NCBI GenBank assembly: GCA_964517315.1
Contig: CAZFCJ010000003.1
Coordinates: 4,837-68,836, forward strand
Source of the DNA: DASWJQ01 sp964517315
GTDB lineage: Bacteria; Chloroflexota; Anaerolineae; Anaerolineales; E44-bin32
DNA: 64,000 nucleotides
Direction of reading: 5' to 3'
Below the pieces are notes generated by a model. That model saw only the letters and a program-made list of their open reading frames with translations. It was not told where the DNA came from and made no database searches. Shown piece by piece: positions 8,885-17,204 of the stretch. The first letter of the stretch is position 1; each line of letters starts with the position of its first letter. The position numbers and the translations under genes were made by a program.

Positions 8885-8912
8885 GTAGGGGCACGACATG
8901 TCGTGCCCCTAC
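8885..8912. repeat. Perfect 28-bp palindrome, dispersed GTAGGGGC family
   Basis: A perfect 28-bp inverted repeat with no spacer: GTAGGGGCACGACA followed by its exact reverse complement. The outer GTAGGGGC/GCCCCTAC arms recur at four other sites in this window while the centre varies. It is not a normal terminator: no T-run, and no gene ends close by. Confidence 0.85.
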
Positions 8913-9113
8913 GGAGGAGCGCTTGAGCGATCGGCCCACGGGTTCGCTGAGGATTGTCACCGGGAATGGACCTCGACCATCGGTTCGATTACCCGCGCGG
9001 AGGGCCAGAACACTGCCCAAGCTGGTTCAGGACCGGTCGCCGGAGCTGCACAAACTTCCCCCAGAGCGACCTTCCCGGTCAGCCCAGGGCCTTTCAATCG
9101 CTTGGACGGGAAC

Positions 9114-9139
9114 AGGGGCGCATCGCGATGAGCCCCTAC
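9114..9139. repeat. Imperfect palindrome of the GTAGGGGC family
   Basis: AGGGGCGCATCG / CGATGAGCCCCT with one mismatched pair, followed by AC as in the 8885 copy. The centre (CGCATCGCGATG) is the same as in the copy at 18819, about 9.7 kb away. Confidence 0.7.
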
Positions 9140-9202
9140 GGTGGACCAATCGACCTCGACCGATACTAGTTATCCTTTGGCCCGTCGGTTGCCTGAGACC
9201 GT

Positions 9203-9232
9203 GTAGGGGCGACCGGCCCGTCGCCGCTGGGG
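9203..9232. repeat. Degenerate GTAGGGGC-family copy
   Basis: GTAGGGGCGACCGG begins as in the other copies, but the right half is decayed (CCCGTCGCCGCTGGGG) and no longer forms a perfect palindrome. Confidence 0.5.
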
Positions 9233-9326
9233 CGGTGCAACGTTCCTTCGTGACCGCATTTCGCCTCGGTGCAAATGGGTGCCGGGAGGTCGGATTGGCC
9301 GGAAAAAGTAGAAGAGGAGGTATTCA

Positions 9327-10751
9327 ATGCAGGATTACAGGCTCTTCATCGGCGGGAAATGGGTCGACGGTGGAGATCAATTGGAGGTCAAAAACAAGTA
9401 CAGTCAGGAGACGCTGGGGGTGATCCCGCAGGCGAGCCGGGACGACGTGGAGGCCGCGGTCGGAGCGGCGGAAAAGACCGCACCGACCATGGCGCGCATG
9501 CCGGCGCATCAGCGGGCGGCGATCCTCAGCCGCACCGCCCAGCTGCTGAGCGAGCGTTACGAGGACTTCGCCCGCACCATCGCCGCTGAAGCCGGAAAAG
9601 CGCTCAAATTCTCGCGCGGTGAAGTCGATCGCGGTATCAGCACCTTCACCATCGCGGCCGAAGAGGCCAAGCGCATCCACGGCGAAACCGTTCCTATGGA
9701 CGCCGTGCCTTCAGGTGAAGGTTACTTCGGCTTCTACGTTCGGCGCCCGCTTGGGGTGGTGGCCGCGATATCTCCGTTCAACTTCCCGCTGAACCTGGTG
9801 GCTCACAAGGTCGCGCCGGCTCTGGCCTCGGGCAACACCGTGGTGCTCAAGCCCGCCAGCGCGACCCCGCTGACGGCTGTCTTGCTGTGCCAGGTTCTGG
9901 AGGAGGCCGGCGCCCCTCCCGGCGCCGTCAACCTGGTGGTCGGGCCGGGGAAGACCGTCGGGGAATGGCTGGTCACCGACCCCCGCGTGGCCAAGATCAC
10001 CTTCACCGGAAGTCCCCCCGTCGGGGAGCGGATCACCAATATCGCCGGCATCAAGAAAGTGACCCTCGAGCTGGGCAACACCTCGCCCGTTGTGATCGGC
10101 CCCGAGGCGGACCTCGATCGTGTGGCCGAGCGCTGCGCGGTGGGCGCCTACTACAATTCCGGGCAGGTGTGCATCTCCGTCCAGCGTATCTACGGCGAGC
10201 GGCCGATATACGAGCCGTTTACGGAGAAATTCGTGGCCGCCAGCGAGAACATGGTGGTGGGTGATCCGCTCGACGAGCGGGTTGATGTGGGACCCATGAT
10301 CGACGTCACAGAGGCCGAACGCATTGAGGGTTGGGTGCAGGAAGCCCAAAGCGCCGGCGCCAGTGTGCAGACGGGGGGAAGGCGCGAAGGGGCCGTCTAT
10401 CGCCCGACCGTGCTCACGAACGTCTCGTCAGATATGAGGGTGGTGTCCGATGAGGCCTTTGCTCCCGTGGCCTCCGTGATCGAGAGCGACGACTTCGAAA
10501 CCGCACTGCGGCAGGCCAATGACACGGAATACGGGCTTCAGGTGGGCGTGTTCACCAACGACGTCAACCGCGTGCTCAAGGCCGTGCGCGAGCTCAACTT
10601 CGGCGGCGTGATCATCAATGAAACCCCGGTCTTCCGCGCCGACCACATGCCCTATGGCGGCAACCGCAAGAGCGGACTCGGCCGGGAAGGGCTCAAGTAC
10701 GCCATCGAAGAGATGACCAACATCCAGATGGTGGTGATCCGTGAGGAATGA
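9327..10751 (+). CDS. Aldehyde dehydrogenase (possible succinic semialdehyde dehydrogenase)
   Basis: NAD(P)-dependent aldehyde dehydrogenase of 474 residues. LELGNTSPVV holds the base E248 and YNSGQVCISVQR holds the nucleophile C282; ISPFNFPLN and VLKPAS mark the cofactor site. The CISVQR-type active site is like that of lactaldehyde, phosphonoacetaldehyde and some semialdehyde dehydrogenases, unlike HpaE upstream. Since homoprotocatechuate breakdown ends in pyruvate and succinic semialdehyde, oxidation of the latter is a reasonable but unproven role. A good AGGAGG lies about 7 nt before ATG. The 595-nt gap upstream suggests separate transcription. Confidence 0.85.
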   Translation: MQDYRLFIGGKWVDGGDQLEVKNKYSQETLGVIPQASRDDVEAAVGAAEKTAPTMARMPAHQRAAILSRTAQLLSERYEDFARTIAAEAGKALKFSRGEVDRGISTFTIAAEEAKRIHGETVPMDAVPSGEGYFGFYVRRPLGVVAAISPFNFPLNLVAHKVAPALASGNTVVLKPASATPLTAVLLCQVLEEAGAPPGAVNLVVGPGKTVGEWLVTDPRVAKITFTGSPPVGERITNIAGIKKVTLELGNTSPVVIGPEADLDRVAERCAVGAYYNSGQVCISVQRIYGERPIYEPFTEKFVAASENMVVGDPLDERVDVGPMIDVTEAERIEGWVQEAQSAGASVQTGGRREGAVYRPTVLTNVSSDMRVVSDEAFAPVASVIESDDFETALRQANDTEYGLQVGVFTNDVNRVLKAVRELNFGGVIINETPVFRADHMPYGGNRKSGLGREGLKYAIEEMTNIQMVVIREE

Positions 10752-10782
10752 GCGACCGGGTCGAGAGACCGACCTTCGAAGC

Positions 10783-11088
10783 AGGGAGATTGGAGACTGG
10801 CGACTTGAGACTCGGAGCTGTGATTCGTTATCCTTGATCTCGGGGGGGAACCACGAAGAACTCGAAGGGCACGAAGAGGGATCCAAAGATTCACAAAGCG
10901 GGGGGTAGAGACTCTGAAATTCTCGTGTCTGAGTGTTATTTCTTTTGGTAACTAGTAACTAGTAACCAGTAACTGCTAGCTGGTTGCCTGGAGACTGAGG
11001 GCTGATACCTGAATCCTCAAGCCAGAAACCAGAAGCCAATGGCCAAAGCCCTTTAGCTCAGCGCTCGGGGCTCAGTGCTCAGAGCTGT
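10783..11088. repeat. Imperfect 7-bp tandem repeat region
   Basis: The gap between two convergent genes is largely heptamer-periodic text. 10783-10815 reads as GGAGATT/GGAGACT-type units, 10950-10982 as TAACTAG/TAACTAG/TAACCAG/TAACTGC, 11020-11050 as AAGCCAG/AAACCAG/AAGCCAA units, and 11054-11088 as AGCTCAG/CGCTCGG/GGCTCAG/TGCTCAG. Unit sequence drifts while the 7-bp spacing holds. The repeat runs into the last codons of tsaD. No gene or clear terminator is seen in this 330-nt gap. Confidence 0.7.
11061..11088 (+). repeat. 28-nt repeat, inverted copy at 18649-18676
   Basis: Begins GCGCTCGGGGCTCAGTGCTC and continues AGAGCTGT. The reverse complement of 18649-18676 matches at 27 of 28 positions. 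This copy overlaps the 3' end of tsaD; the other lies 35 nt beyond the end of the LCP-family gene. Confidence 0.8.
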
Positions 11089-12134
11089 TTACTGGCCAGC
11101 GGCCAGGTCGGGAGCGCGTCGATGTCCAGCGCGTCGCGCTGGCCGGCGAGGAAGCGGCGGTGCCCGACGGCGCCGATCATGGCTGCGTTGTCGGTGCAAA
11201 GCTCGATCGGCGGCACGCGGACCGGGACCTGGGCGCGCTCCCGGAACGCGGAGCGGAGGGGCCGGTTCGCGGCCACCCCGCCGGCGACGAGCACGGTTTG
11301 GGCGTTGAACTCCTCGACGGCGTCAAGGGTCTTGTCCACGAGCACATCGACCACCGCTCGCTGGAACGAGGCCGCCATGTCGGCCAGCGGTAAGCCGGGC
11401 GCCGGGGCCTCCACACCGGCTTCGAGCTCCGGCTGCTTCTCGCGCACCTCCCGCAGCACCGCCGTTTTCAGTCCGCTGAACGAGAAATCCCAGGTTCCTT
11501 GCAGGCGGGCGCGCGGAAAATCGAACGCCTCTGGATCGCCGTTTTGGGCCGTGGATTGGATGGCCGGTCCGCCGGGGTAGCCGAGGCCGAGCAGTCGAGC
11601 GACTTTGTCGAAAGCCTCCCCCGCTGCGTCGTCAAGCGTGCCGCCAAGACGCTGGTACGTGAGGTGATCCTTCATCAGGACCAGCTCGGTGTGGCCGCCG
11701 GAAACGATCAAGGCCACCATCGGGAAGGCCGGCTCCTGTTGCTCTTCAACCAGCCAGATCGAGTAGACATGCCCCTCCAGATGGTTGACGCCGATCAGAG
11801 GCAGGTTGTGGGCGAGCGCCAGCCCCTTGGCCATGTTGAGACCGACGACCAGGGATCCGGCCAGTCCGGGGCCGCGGGTCACCGCCACGGCATCGATCGA
11901 CTCCAGCTCCACGTGCGCCCGATCGAGCACCTCCTCGACGACCGGGTAGATCGTCTCAATATGCACCCTGGACGCCATCTCCGGGAACACACCGCCGTAT
12001 TTTGCGTGCAGCTCCGCCTGCGAGGCCACGGCCGAGCTGGCGATGTGCCGGCCGTCTTCGATGACCGCGGCCGCGGTTTCGTCGCAAGAAGTCTCGATGC
12101 CAAGAATTCGGGTCTGCTCGGATGGCTCCATCAA
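11079..12134 (-). CDS. tsaD: tRNA N6-adenosine threonylcarbamoyltransferase
   Basis: Kae1/TsaD protein of 351 residues that transfers threonylcarbamoyl from its adenylate to A37 of ANN-decoding tRNAs. ILGIETSCDETAAAV opens the ASKHA fold, NHLEGH (H118 and H122) gives the metal-binding histidines, and SGGHTELVL and the late DNAAMIGA motif are in place. Length is slightly above the usual 335-345. The last codons lie inside a heptameric repeat shared with an intergenic site, so the C-terminal few residues may be lineage-specific. Partners TsaB, TsaE and TsaC are not in the window. Confidence 0.96.
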   Translation of the reverse strand: MMEPSEQTRILGIETSCDETAAAVIEDGRHIASSAVASQAELHAKYGGVFPEMASRVHIETIYPVVEEVLDRAHVELESIDAVAVTRGPGLAGSLVVGLNMAKGLALAHNLPLIGVNHLEGHVYSIWLVEEQQEPAFPMVALIVSGGHTELVLMKDHLTYQRLGGTLDDAAGEAFDKVARLLGLGYPGGPAIQSTAQNGDPEAFDFPRARLQGTWDFSFSGLKTAVLREVREKQPELEAGVEAPAPGLPLADMAASFQRAVVDVLVDKTLDAVEEFNAQTVLVAGGVAANRPLRSAFRERAQVPVRVPPIELCTDNAAMIGAVGHRRFLAGQRDALDIDALPTWPLASKQL

Positions 12135-12159
12135 ACCCCTCTCCGCGCGAGGGCCGGTC

Positions 12160-13401
12160 TCAATCGCCGTCCAGCGCGATGATCAGATCGTGCGGGTATT
12201 CGGCGAGCCGTTCGACGCTCCCGTCGCTGCGCACATAAACGGTGTCTTCCAGCCGCACCGCCATGTCCCCGTCAGGGTAATACAGGCCGGGTTCGAAGGT
12301 AAAGACCATGCCTGGCCGGAGGGTCGTCTCGTCGGGGCTCGGATGATGGCGGAAGCTCGGCGGCTCATGAATCGCCAGCCCAATTCCGTGGGCCAGGCCG
12401 TGAATATAGCCGGAATCGCTCTCCGGGGCGCTGCGCACCGTCGAATGGCCGAGCGCCTCGAACTGACGACAGGCTTCGTTCTGCAGCTCGCGAGTCGAGG
12501 CGCCGGCCTCGAGCAGCGGAAACACCGCCTCGTAGACGTGCTGTACATCGGCGTGGAGCGCCTGGACCTCTTCCGAGGCTTCGCCCAGGACCCAAGTCCG
12601 AGTGAAATCGAAGAAGTACCCTCCGCCCAGTTCACGCGGGTAAATGTCGAAGATGATCGTTGTCCCCGGCGTGATCTCATCTTCGTCTCGGCCGACGCTG
12701 TGGCCGATGGCCCCATCTCGACCCTGGGCGAAGATGGGCCCGAACGGGGACTCGGCCCGGCGTTCGGCGAGCAGAAGGTGGATGCGGTTCTTGACGGCGC
12801 CCACGGTAAGCGGACTCCCAGCTTGGTCCAACAACCGATCGCCTTCCAGGCGGAGGTCTCCGAGCTGTGAACGGATCGCATCGACAACTTCCACGGTGAC
12901 CTGACCCATGCGGCGGATGCGCTCGATCTCCTCAGAGTCCTTGGTCATACGCGCCCGACCCAGCACACCCCGACTGCCGTAGTCCGGAATCCATTCAACG
13001 TCCGGCAGCAGCTCCTTGAACCGCTCGAGCGTACCCAGCAACTCGCCCGCCTCAATGTGCCCGTAGACGGCCACCCGTCCGGCGAGCCCCAGCTTTTCAA
13101 AGTGCTCGGCCAATTGCAGCGCATAGGCCCAGTGACGATCCCCCTCGGTCTGCTCCAGGAGCTCATGGAGGCGGCCCTGATCGAGCAGCACGCTGCGCAG
13201 CCCGGTGGCCCTCGCCTCTTCCCGCTCCAGCATATGGTGCAGCAGGATGGGCGGCTGGCCGGCTTTCTTAATCAGGTTGACGCCCTCGAGATGGGCCCGG
13301 CCGACGAAGTAATCCAGCGGGGGGTTGCCTCCAGCGGAACCTGTAATCCAAAGCGCGTCCAGCCCGGCCTCGGACATGAAGCGGTCGATGTCAGTTTTCA
13401 T
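12160..13401 (-). CDS. M24 metallopeptidase (Xaa-Pro aminopeptidase family)
   Basis: Pita-bread-fold peptidase of 413 residues with an N-terminal creatinase-like domain (about 1-150) and a catalytic C-terminal domain. The dinuclear metal ligands are readable: Asp in IIFDIYP and FFDFTRTW, His in HGLAHGIGLAIHE, Glu in FTFEPGLYY and Glu in MAVRLEDTVYV. Expected to release N-terminal residues next to proline; related dipeptidases cannot be excluded. Its ATG overlaps the selA stop by 11 nt, so the two are co-transcribed, without an obvious functional link. Confidence 0.9.
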   Translation of the reverse strand: MKTDIDRFMSEAGLDALWITGSAGGNPPLDYFVGRAHLEGVNLIKKAGQPPILLHHMLEREEARATGLRSVLLDQGRLHELLEQTEGDRHWAYALQLAEHFEKLGLAGRVAVYGHIEAGELLGTLERFKELLPDVEWIPDYGSRGVLGRARMTKDSEEIERIRRMGQVTVEVVDAIRSQLGDLRLEGDRLLDQAGSPLTVGAVKNRIHLLLAERRAESPFGPIFAQGRDGAIGHSVGRDEDEITPGTTIIFDIYPRELGGGYFFDFTRTWVLGEASEEVQALHADVQHVYEAVFPLLEAGASTRELQNEACRQFEALGHSTVRSAPESDSGYIHGLAHGIGLAIHEPPSFRHHPSPDETTLRPGMVFTFEPGLYYPDGDMAVRLEDTVYVRSDGSVERLAEYPHDLIIALDGD

Positions 13402-14752
13402 CGCTGTTCTCGATCATCGAGCGCAAGATCTCGAGCAATTCCGGCTCCTGCTCGGGCAGCACGGTCCGGGGGTCGAGCAGCACCTGATCGTCTTCAATGC
13501 GGGCGACCACAGGGGGGTCGAAGGCCCGCAGAAGGTGCACGAATCCCTCGGCATCGGCGGCCGCATGGGCCCACAACCATGTGGGCAGGCTTTCTCCTGG
13601 AAGACTGCCGCCGCCCACGGTCGATTGTCCCTCCAGAACGGTACCCGCGCCAAGCTCGTCAACCCAACCCTGCACCCGGCCCTTCAGGGTTTCCGGTTCG
13701 GCGCTGATCATGCGCCAGATCGGGATTTCGTCCGCGGCCTCGCCCTTGAGGTAGTGCAGCAAGGTCGCGCTCAAAGCCGCCAGGCACAGTTTGTCCGGTC
13801 GGACGGCTCGCGCCAGCGGATGGCGGCGCAGGCGCTCGACGACCTCCGCATGGCCGCAGACCAACCCCGCCTGGGGTCCCCCCAGCAGCTTGTCGCCCGA
13901 AAAAGTGACCACCGAGGCGCCCTGTTGGAGTGATTCTTGCACCATGGGTTCATGGGCCAGGCCGTAATCTGCGGTGTCGAGGAAGGTGCCTGAGCCCAGG
14001 TCGTCGATCAGGGGAACGCCGGCCCGCCCGGCGAGGTCGCCAAGTTCGGCCAAGGAGGGCTCGGTGGTGAAGCCGATAAGCTGAAAATTGGAGTGGTGGG
14101 CCCGCAGAATGACGCCGGTGTCGCCGCTGAGGGCCGATTCGTAGTCGTGCAAATGGGTGCGGTTGGTCGTCCCAACTTCCACCAGATGGGCGCCCGATTG
14201 CGCGAGCACCTCGGGGATGCGAAAGCCGCCTCCGATCTCAATGAGCTGGGTGCGCGAAATCAAAGCGTCCTTACCCTCGGCGAGCGCGGTGAGGGCCAGC
14301 AGCACGGCGGCCGCGTTGTTGTTGACCACCAGGGCGGCTTGCGCGGCCGTGATGCGCGTCAGGAGGGATTCGACGTGCTGATCGCGATGACCCCGACCGC
14401 CCTGCTCGAGGTCGAACTCCAGGTTGCTGTACTGACCAGCGACCGCCCGCATGGCCTGCATGGCAGCACGACTGAGGGGAGCGCGTCCCAGGTTGGTGTG
14501 AAGAACCACTCCGCTGGCGTTGATGACCGGCCTCAGATTTGGCCGCGTCCAACGCTGGAGCGTACGGAGCGCGGAGGTGATCAGGCCGTGATCCGAAGGA
14601 GACGGGTCGCCGCGGCGGATGCGGCCCCTGGCGCGTTCGAGCTGATGGCGCAAGGCCTGGGTTGTCAACGACCTGCCGTAGCGCTGGAGCAGCGGGCCGC
14701 TGTCCTCGGAGCGCAGAAGCTGATCGACCGAGGGGAGGTCGCGCAGGCTCAT
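13391..14752 (-). CDS. selA: L-seryl-tRNA(Sec) selenium transferase
   Basis: PLP enzyme that converts Ser-tRNA(Sec) to Sec-tRNA(Sec) with selenophosphate. 453 residues from the chosen ATG at 14752. The N-terminus LRDLPSVDQLLRS matches the SelA N-terminal domain, followed by INASGVVLHTNLGRAPLS and the PLP lysine in FSGDKLLGGPQAG. The ATG at 14752 overlaps the stop of the upstream membrane gene as ATGA and gives the typical SelA start; an ATG at 14797 would invade that gene. SelB, SelD and selC are not in the window and no recoded UGA gene was recognised here. The intact N-terminal domain argues against a D-glucosaminate-6-P lyase-type homologue. Confidence 0.93.
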   Translation of the reverse strand: MSLRDLPSVDQLLRSEDSGPLLQRYGRSLTTQALRHQLERARGRIRRGDPSPSDHGLITSALRTLQRWTRPNLRPVINASGVVLHTNLGRAPLSRAAMQAMRAVAGQYSNLEFDLEQGGRGHRDQHVESLLTRITAAQAALVVNNNAAAVLLALTALAEGKDALISRTQLIEIGGGFRIPEVLAQSGAHLVEVGTTNRTHLHDYESALSGDTGVILRAHHSNFQLIGFTTEPSLAELGDLAGRAGVPLIDDLGSGTFLDTADYGLAHEPMVQESLQQGASVVTFSGDKLLGGPQAGLVCGHAEVVERLRRHPLARAVRPDKLCLAALSATLLHYLKGEAADEIPIWRMISAEPETLKGRVQGWVDELGAGTVLEGQSTVGGGSLPGESLPTWLWAHAAADAEGFVHLLRAFDPPVVARIEDDQVLLDPRTVLPEQEPELLEILRSMIENSDEN

Positions 14753-15147
14753 ATTCCAGCACGGGGGGCGCCGGGATCGACGCGCCTTAGCAGCCACTCC
14801 AACGCCGCCAGCACGCCTGCCAGCAGCAGTCCGAGCGGCAGGGTCAGCGCCCGATTGACCTGCAGCCAGGCGCAGAGGCCCGCGTACAGGCCGACGAGCA
14901 GGGCCTCACGCAGCAGCACCGAGCTGGCAACCGCGCCACGCTCCGAGAACCGTCGATTGAGAAGCCAAAGGAAGGGCAGAGAGGTGCCTGTGATCGCAAG
15001 AGTCCATAAGAAGAAGAAGAGCCAGCGGGGGCCGACGGTGGGTCTGGTGCCGATGATCACCAGCAGCAGTCCTACCCAGCCGATGCCGGCCATGACGAGC
15101 GCGGACACCATCAAACTTCCGTATGGAGACGATGACTGATTGGGCAT
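14749..15147 (-). CDS. Small membrane protein, four predicted TM segments
   Basis: 132 residues, not recognised as a named family. Four hydrophobic stretches are visible (about residues 11-30, 43-63, 76-95 and 103-120) separated by short charged loops such as NRRFSERG; the protein ends RVDPGAPRAGI. It starts 116 nt from the divergent ABC-F start and its stop overlaps the selA ATG by 4 nt, so it leads the selA / M24-peptidase operon. No motif suggests a role. Leading a selA operon does not by itself link it to selenium. Confidence 0.7.
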   Translation of the reverse strand: MPNQSSSPYGSLMVSALVMAGIGWVGLLLVIIGTRPTVGPRWLFFFLWTLAITGTSLPFLWLLNRRFSERGAVASSVLLREALLVGLYAGLCAWLQVNRALTLPLGLLLAGVLAALEWLLRRVDPGAPRAGI

Positions 15148-15242
15148 TAAGAGCGGCTCTCCAGGATGTGGTCAGCATTATAGTCCACCCTTGGGGCCGC
15201 AACGCCGAGAAGAAGGGTGGGACCCCGGCAGCGCCGGCGGGG

Positions 15243-15248
15243 TATAAT
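15243..15248 (+). promoter_or_regulatory. -10 box TATAAT close to ABC-F start
   Basis: A consensus TATAAT ends 15 nt before the ATG at 15264. No clear -35 is present (TGGGAC at 15218 is too far). Transcription starting about 7 nt downstream would leave a leader of under 10 nt, with no Shine-Dalgarno, so a near-leaderless mRNA is predicted. Confidence 0.5.
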
Positions 15249-15263
15249 CCGCCGCTGGACCCC

Positions 15264-17165
15264 ATGTCGTTACTTAAGGCCGCTGACCTCCATAAAGCTT
15301 ACGGCGCTCACGACGTTCTGCAAGGCGTGTCGCTAGACCTGCCCCAGCAGGCGCGGATTGCACTAGTCGGGCCGAACGGAATCGGCAAGAGCACCTTGCT
15401 GCGCATCCTGGCCGGGAACGAAGGCCCGGATGACGGTCAGGTTCAGCGCGCCAAGCGCGCCACCATCGGCTATCTTCCGCAAGAATTGAGGCAGGGCGAG
15501 GATCGGGCAAGGCTCGAGCGCAGCCTGTGGGATGCGACCCTGGATGCGTTCGAGGACCTGCGCCAAATCGAACAGGAGCTGAATGACCTCGAGAGCGCCA
15601 TGGCTGACCCGAGACGGGCGGCCGAGGCGATGGCCGAGTACGGCCCGCTGCAGGAGGAGTTCGAGCGAGCCGGTGGGTACACGTACGCCGCGGAAACTAA
15701 GCGCGTACTGCGCGGGCTGGGCTTCTCCGAGCCGCAGTTCTCTCAGTCGCTGGCCACCCTTTCAGGCGGTGAGCGGACGCGCGCGCTCCTGGCGCGGCTG
15801 CTGCTGGAGGATCCGGAATTGTTGATCCTCGACGAGCCGACAAATCATCTGGACATCGCGGCCCTGGAATGGCTGGAAGCATGGTTGGACGGTTGGCCGG
15901 GCGCCGCTCTGATCGTCTCTCATGACCGCTACTTCCTGGATCGAACCGTGGGCACCGTTTGGGAGCTCACCGAGAACGGCCTCGAGACCTATCGGGGAAA
16001 CTACTCGGCGTACGCCGAACAGCGGCGGATGCGGCGGGAGCGGCAAGCCGACCTTTACGGGAGGCAGCAGGAGCACGTCGCCAGGGAACGCGAATTCATC
16101 CGGCGCAACATCGCTGGCCAGAACACCCGGCAGGCTCAGGGCCGACGCAAGAGGCTGGAACGGTTCCTGGAGCAAGATGCCATGTCCGCCCCCTCCGAAG
16201 AGCGTGAGGTATCCATCCAGCTCGACACCGAGCGGCGCAGCGGGGATATCGTGCTGCGGGCCCGGGGATTGAGCGTCGGAAGAGGGGGCGATACGTTTTT
16301 CACGGTGCCCGACTTGATCGTCCGCCGCGGGGAGCGCGTCGCCGTCGTCGGGCCCAACGGTGTGGGCAAGACCACGCTGCTCAAGACGCTGACCGGTGCG
16401 CTGCCGGCGATGGATGGAGACGTACAGCTGGGCGCCAACGTGCAGATCGGCTACTTTGCCCAAGCTCATGGGGGATTGCAATCCGACCACAGCGTGCTGG
16501 AATCGATGCTGGAGGCGGACGAGGACATGAAGATTTCAGCCGCCCGCTCCTGGCTGGCGCGGTTCCTGTTCCGAGGTGAAGATGTGGAGAAGTCGGTCGC
16601 CGGGCTTTCGGGCGGCGAACGGGGACGCCTGGCGTTGGCCCGGCTTTCGCGGCAGGGGGCCAACCTGCTGCTATTGGATGAGCCCACCACTCACCTGGAT
16701 CACGCCTCCCAAGAAGCCCTGCAGCAGGCGCTCTCCGAGTTCCCCGGCACGATCGTGTTCATCTCCCACGATCGGTATCTGATCGACGCCCTCGCTACGC
16801 AGATCTGGGGGGTCAGGCCGAACAACGAAGAGATGCAGGTGGTCATCGGAAGCTATGAGGCCTATCGGGCTGCTCAGCCGCAGATCGAAGAGATGTCTCA
16901 GCCCGCGGATGCCGAACCAAAGCCCGATCGTCGACCCCCGAAGCGAGAGGAGGGCTCGACGATTCCTCAACGGCTGGAGGTGATTGAAAATCGAGTGGAG
17001 GAGCTTGAAAACTCGCTCGAGAAGTTGGCCTGGGAAATCGAGCGATCTGGATCCGATTTGGAGCGCGTAAGGGCCCTGGGTGAGCAGTACGCAGGGTTGG
17101 AAAGCGAGCTCCAAGATCTTCTGGCCGAGTGGGAGCGTCTCTCTGAACTCGGGGAAGGTGCGTGA
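15264..17165 (+). CDS. ABC-F family ATPase (translation/ribosome-associated type)
   Basis: Soluble duplicated ATPase of 633 residues with no membrane segments. Nucleotide domain 1 has GPNGIGKST, LSGGERTRALLARLLL and LILDEPTNHLD. Domain 2 has GPNGVGKTT, LSGGERGRLALARLS and LLLDEPTTHLD. Between them is the charged interdomain linker typical of ABC-F, and the last 90 residues form a coiled coil rich in Glu, as in Uup/EttA relatives. ABC-F proteins act at the ribosomal E site, relieving stalls or giving antibiotic protection. ATG 15264 is chosen because MSLLKAADLHKAYG is a typical start and a TATAAT lies just upstream. Its TGA is part of the next promoter. Confidence 0.92.
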   Translation: MSLLKAADLHKAYGAHDVLQGVSLDLPQQARIALVGPNGIGKSTLLRILAGNEGPDDGQVQRAKRATIGYLPQELRQGEDRARLERSLWDATLDAFEDLRQIEQELNDLESAMADPRRAAEAMAEYGPLQEEFERAGGYTYAAETKRVLRGLGFSEPQFSQSLATLSGGERTRALLARLLLEDPELLILDEPTNHLDIAALEWLEAWLDGWPGAALIVSHDRYFLDRTVGTVWELTENGLETYRGNYSAYAEQRRMRRERQADLYGRQQEHVAREREFIRRNIAGQNTRQAQGRRKRLERFLEQDAMSAPSEEREVSIQLDTERRSGDIVLRARGLSVGRGGDTFFTVPDLIVRRGERVAVVGPNGVGKTTLLKTLTGALPAMDGDVQLGANVQIGYFAQAHGGLQSDHSVLESMLEADEDMKISAARSWLARFLFRGEDVEKSVAGLSGGERGRLALARLSRQGANLLLLDEPTTHLDHASQEALQQALSEFPGTIVFISHDRYLIDALATQIWGVRPNNEEMQVVIGSYEAYRAAQPQIEEMSQPADAEPKPDRRPPKREEGSTIPQRLEVIENRVEELENSLEKLAWEIERSGSDLERVRALGEQYAGLESELQDLLAEWERLSELGEGA

Positions 17166-17171
17166 TATAAT
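17163..17171 (+). promoter_or_regulatory. Extended -10 promoter overlapping a stop codon
   Basis: TGATATAAT is a perfect extended -10 element (TGn followed by TATAAT). Its TGA is also the stop codon of the ABC-F gene. Transcription would begin near 17178 and serve the LCP-family gene, so the stop codon and promoter share bases. Confidence 0.6.
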
Positions 17172-17204
17172 CCGCGCCGCTTGGTTGGGAGGGAACATAG
17201 AGCG

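Larger units (their letters stand above)
8732..9326. other. Gene-free stretch with palindromic repeats
   Basis: About 595 nt with no convincing gene. Reading frames here are not closed on the plus strand, but they have no recognisable composition and run through palindromic repeats at 8885-8912, 9114-9139 and 9203-9232. An AGGAGG for the next gene lies just before 9327. No promoter was recognised with confidence. Confidence 0.7.

Noticed and set aside
8770..9423. 217-codon plus-strand frame in the gap before the second aldehyde dehydrogenase
   Set aside because: It runs through three palindromic repeats and into the dehydrogenase in another frame, has no family resemblance and no Shine-Dalgarno.
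13391..14752. Selenoprotein gene near selA with in-frame TGA
   Set aside because: Gene ends around selA and elsewhere were checked for continuing homology after TGA stops; none continued. Absence here does not rule out selenoproteins elsewhere.
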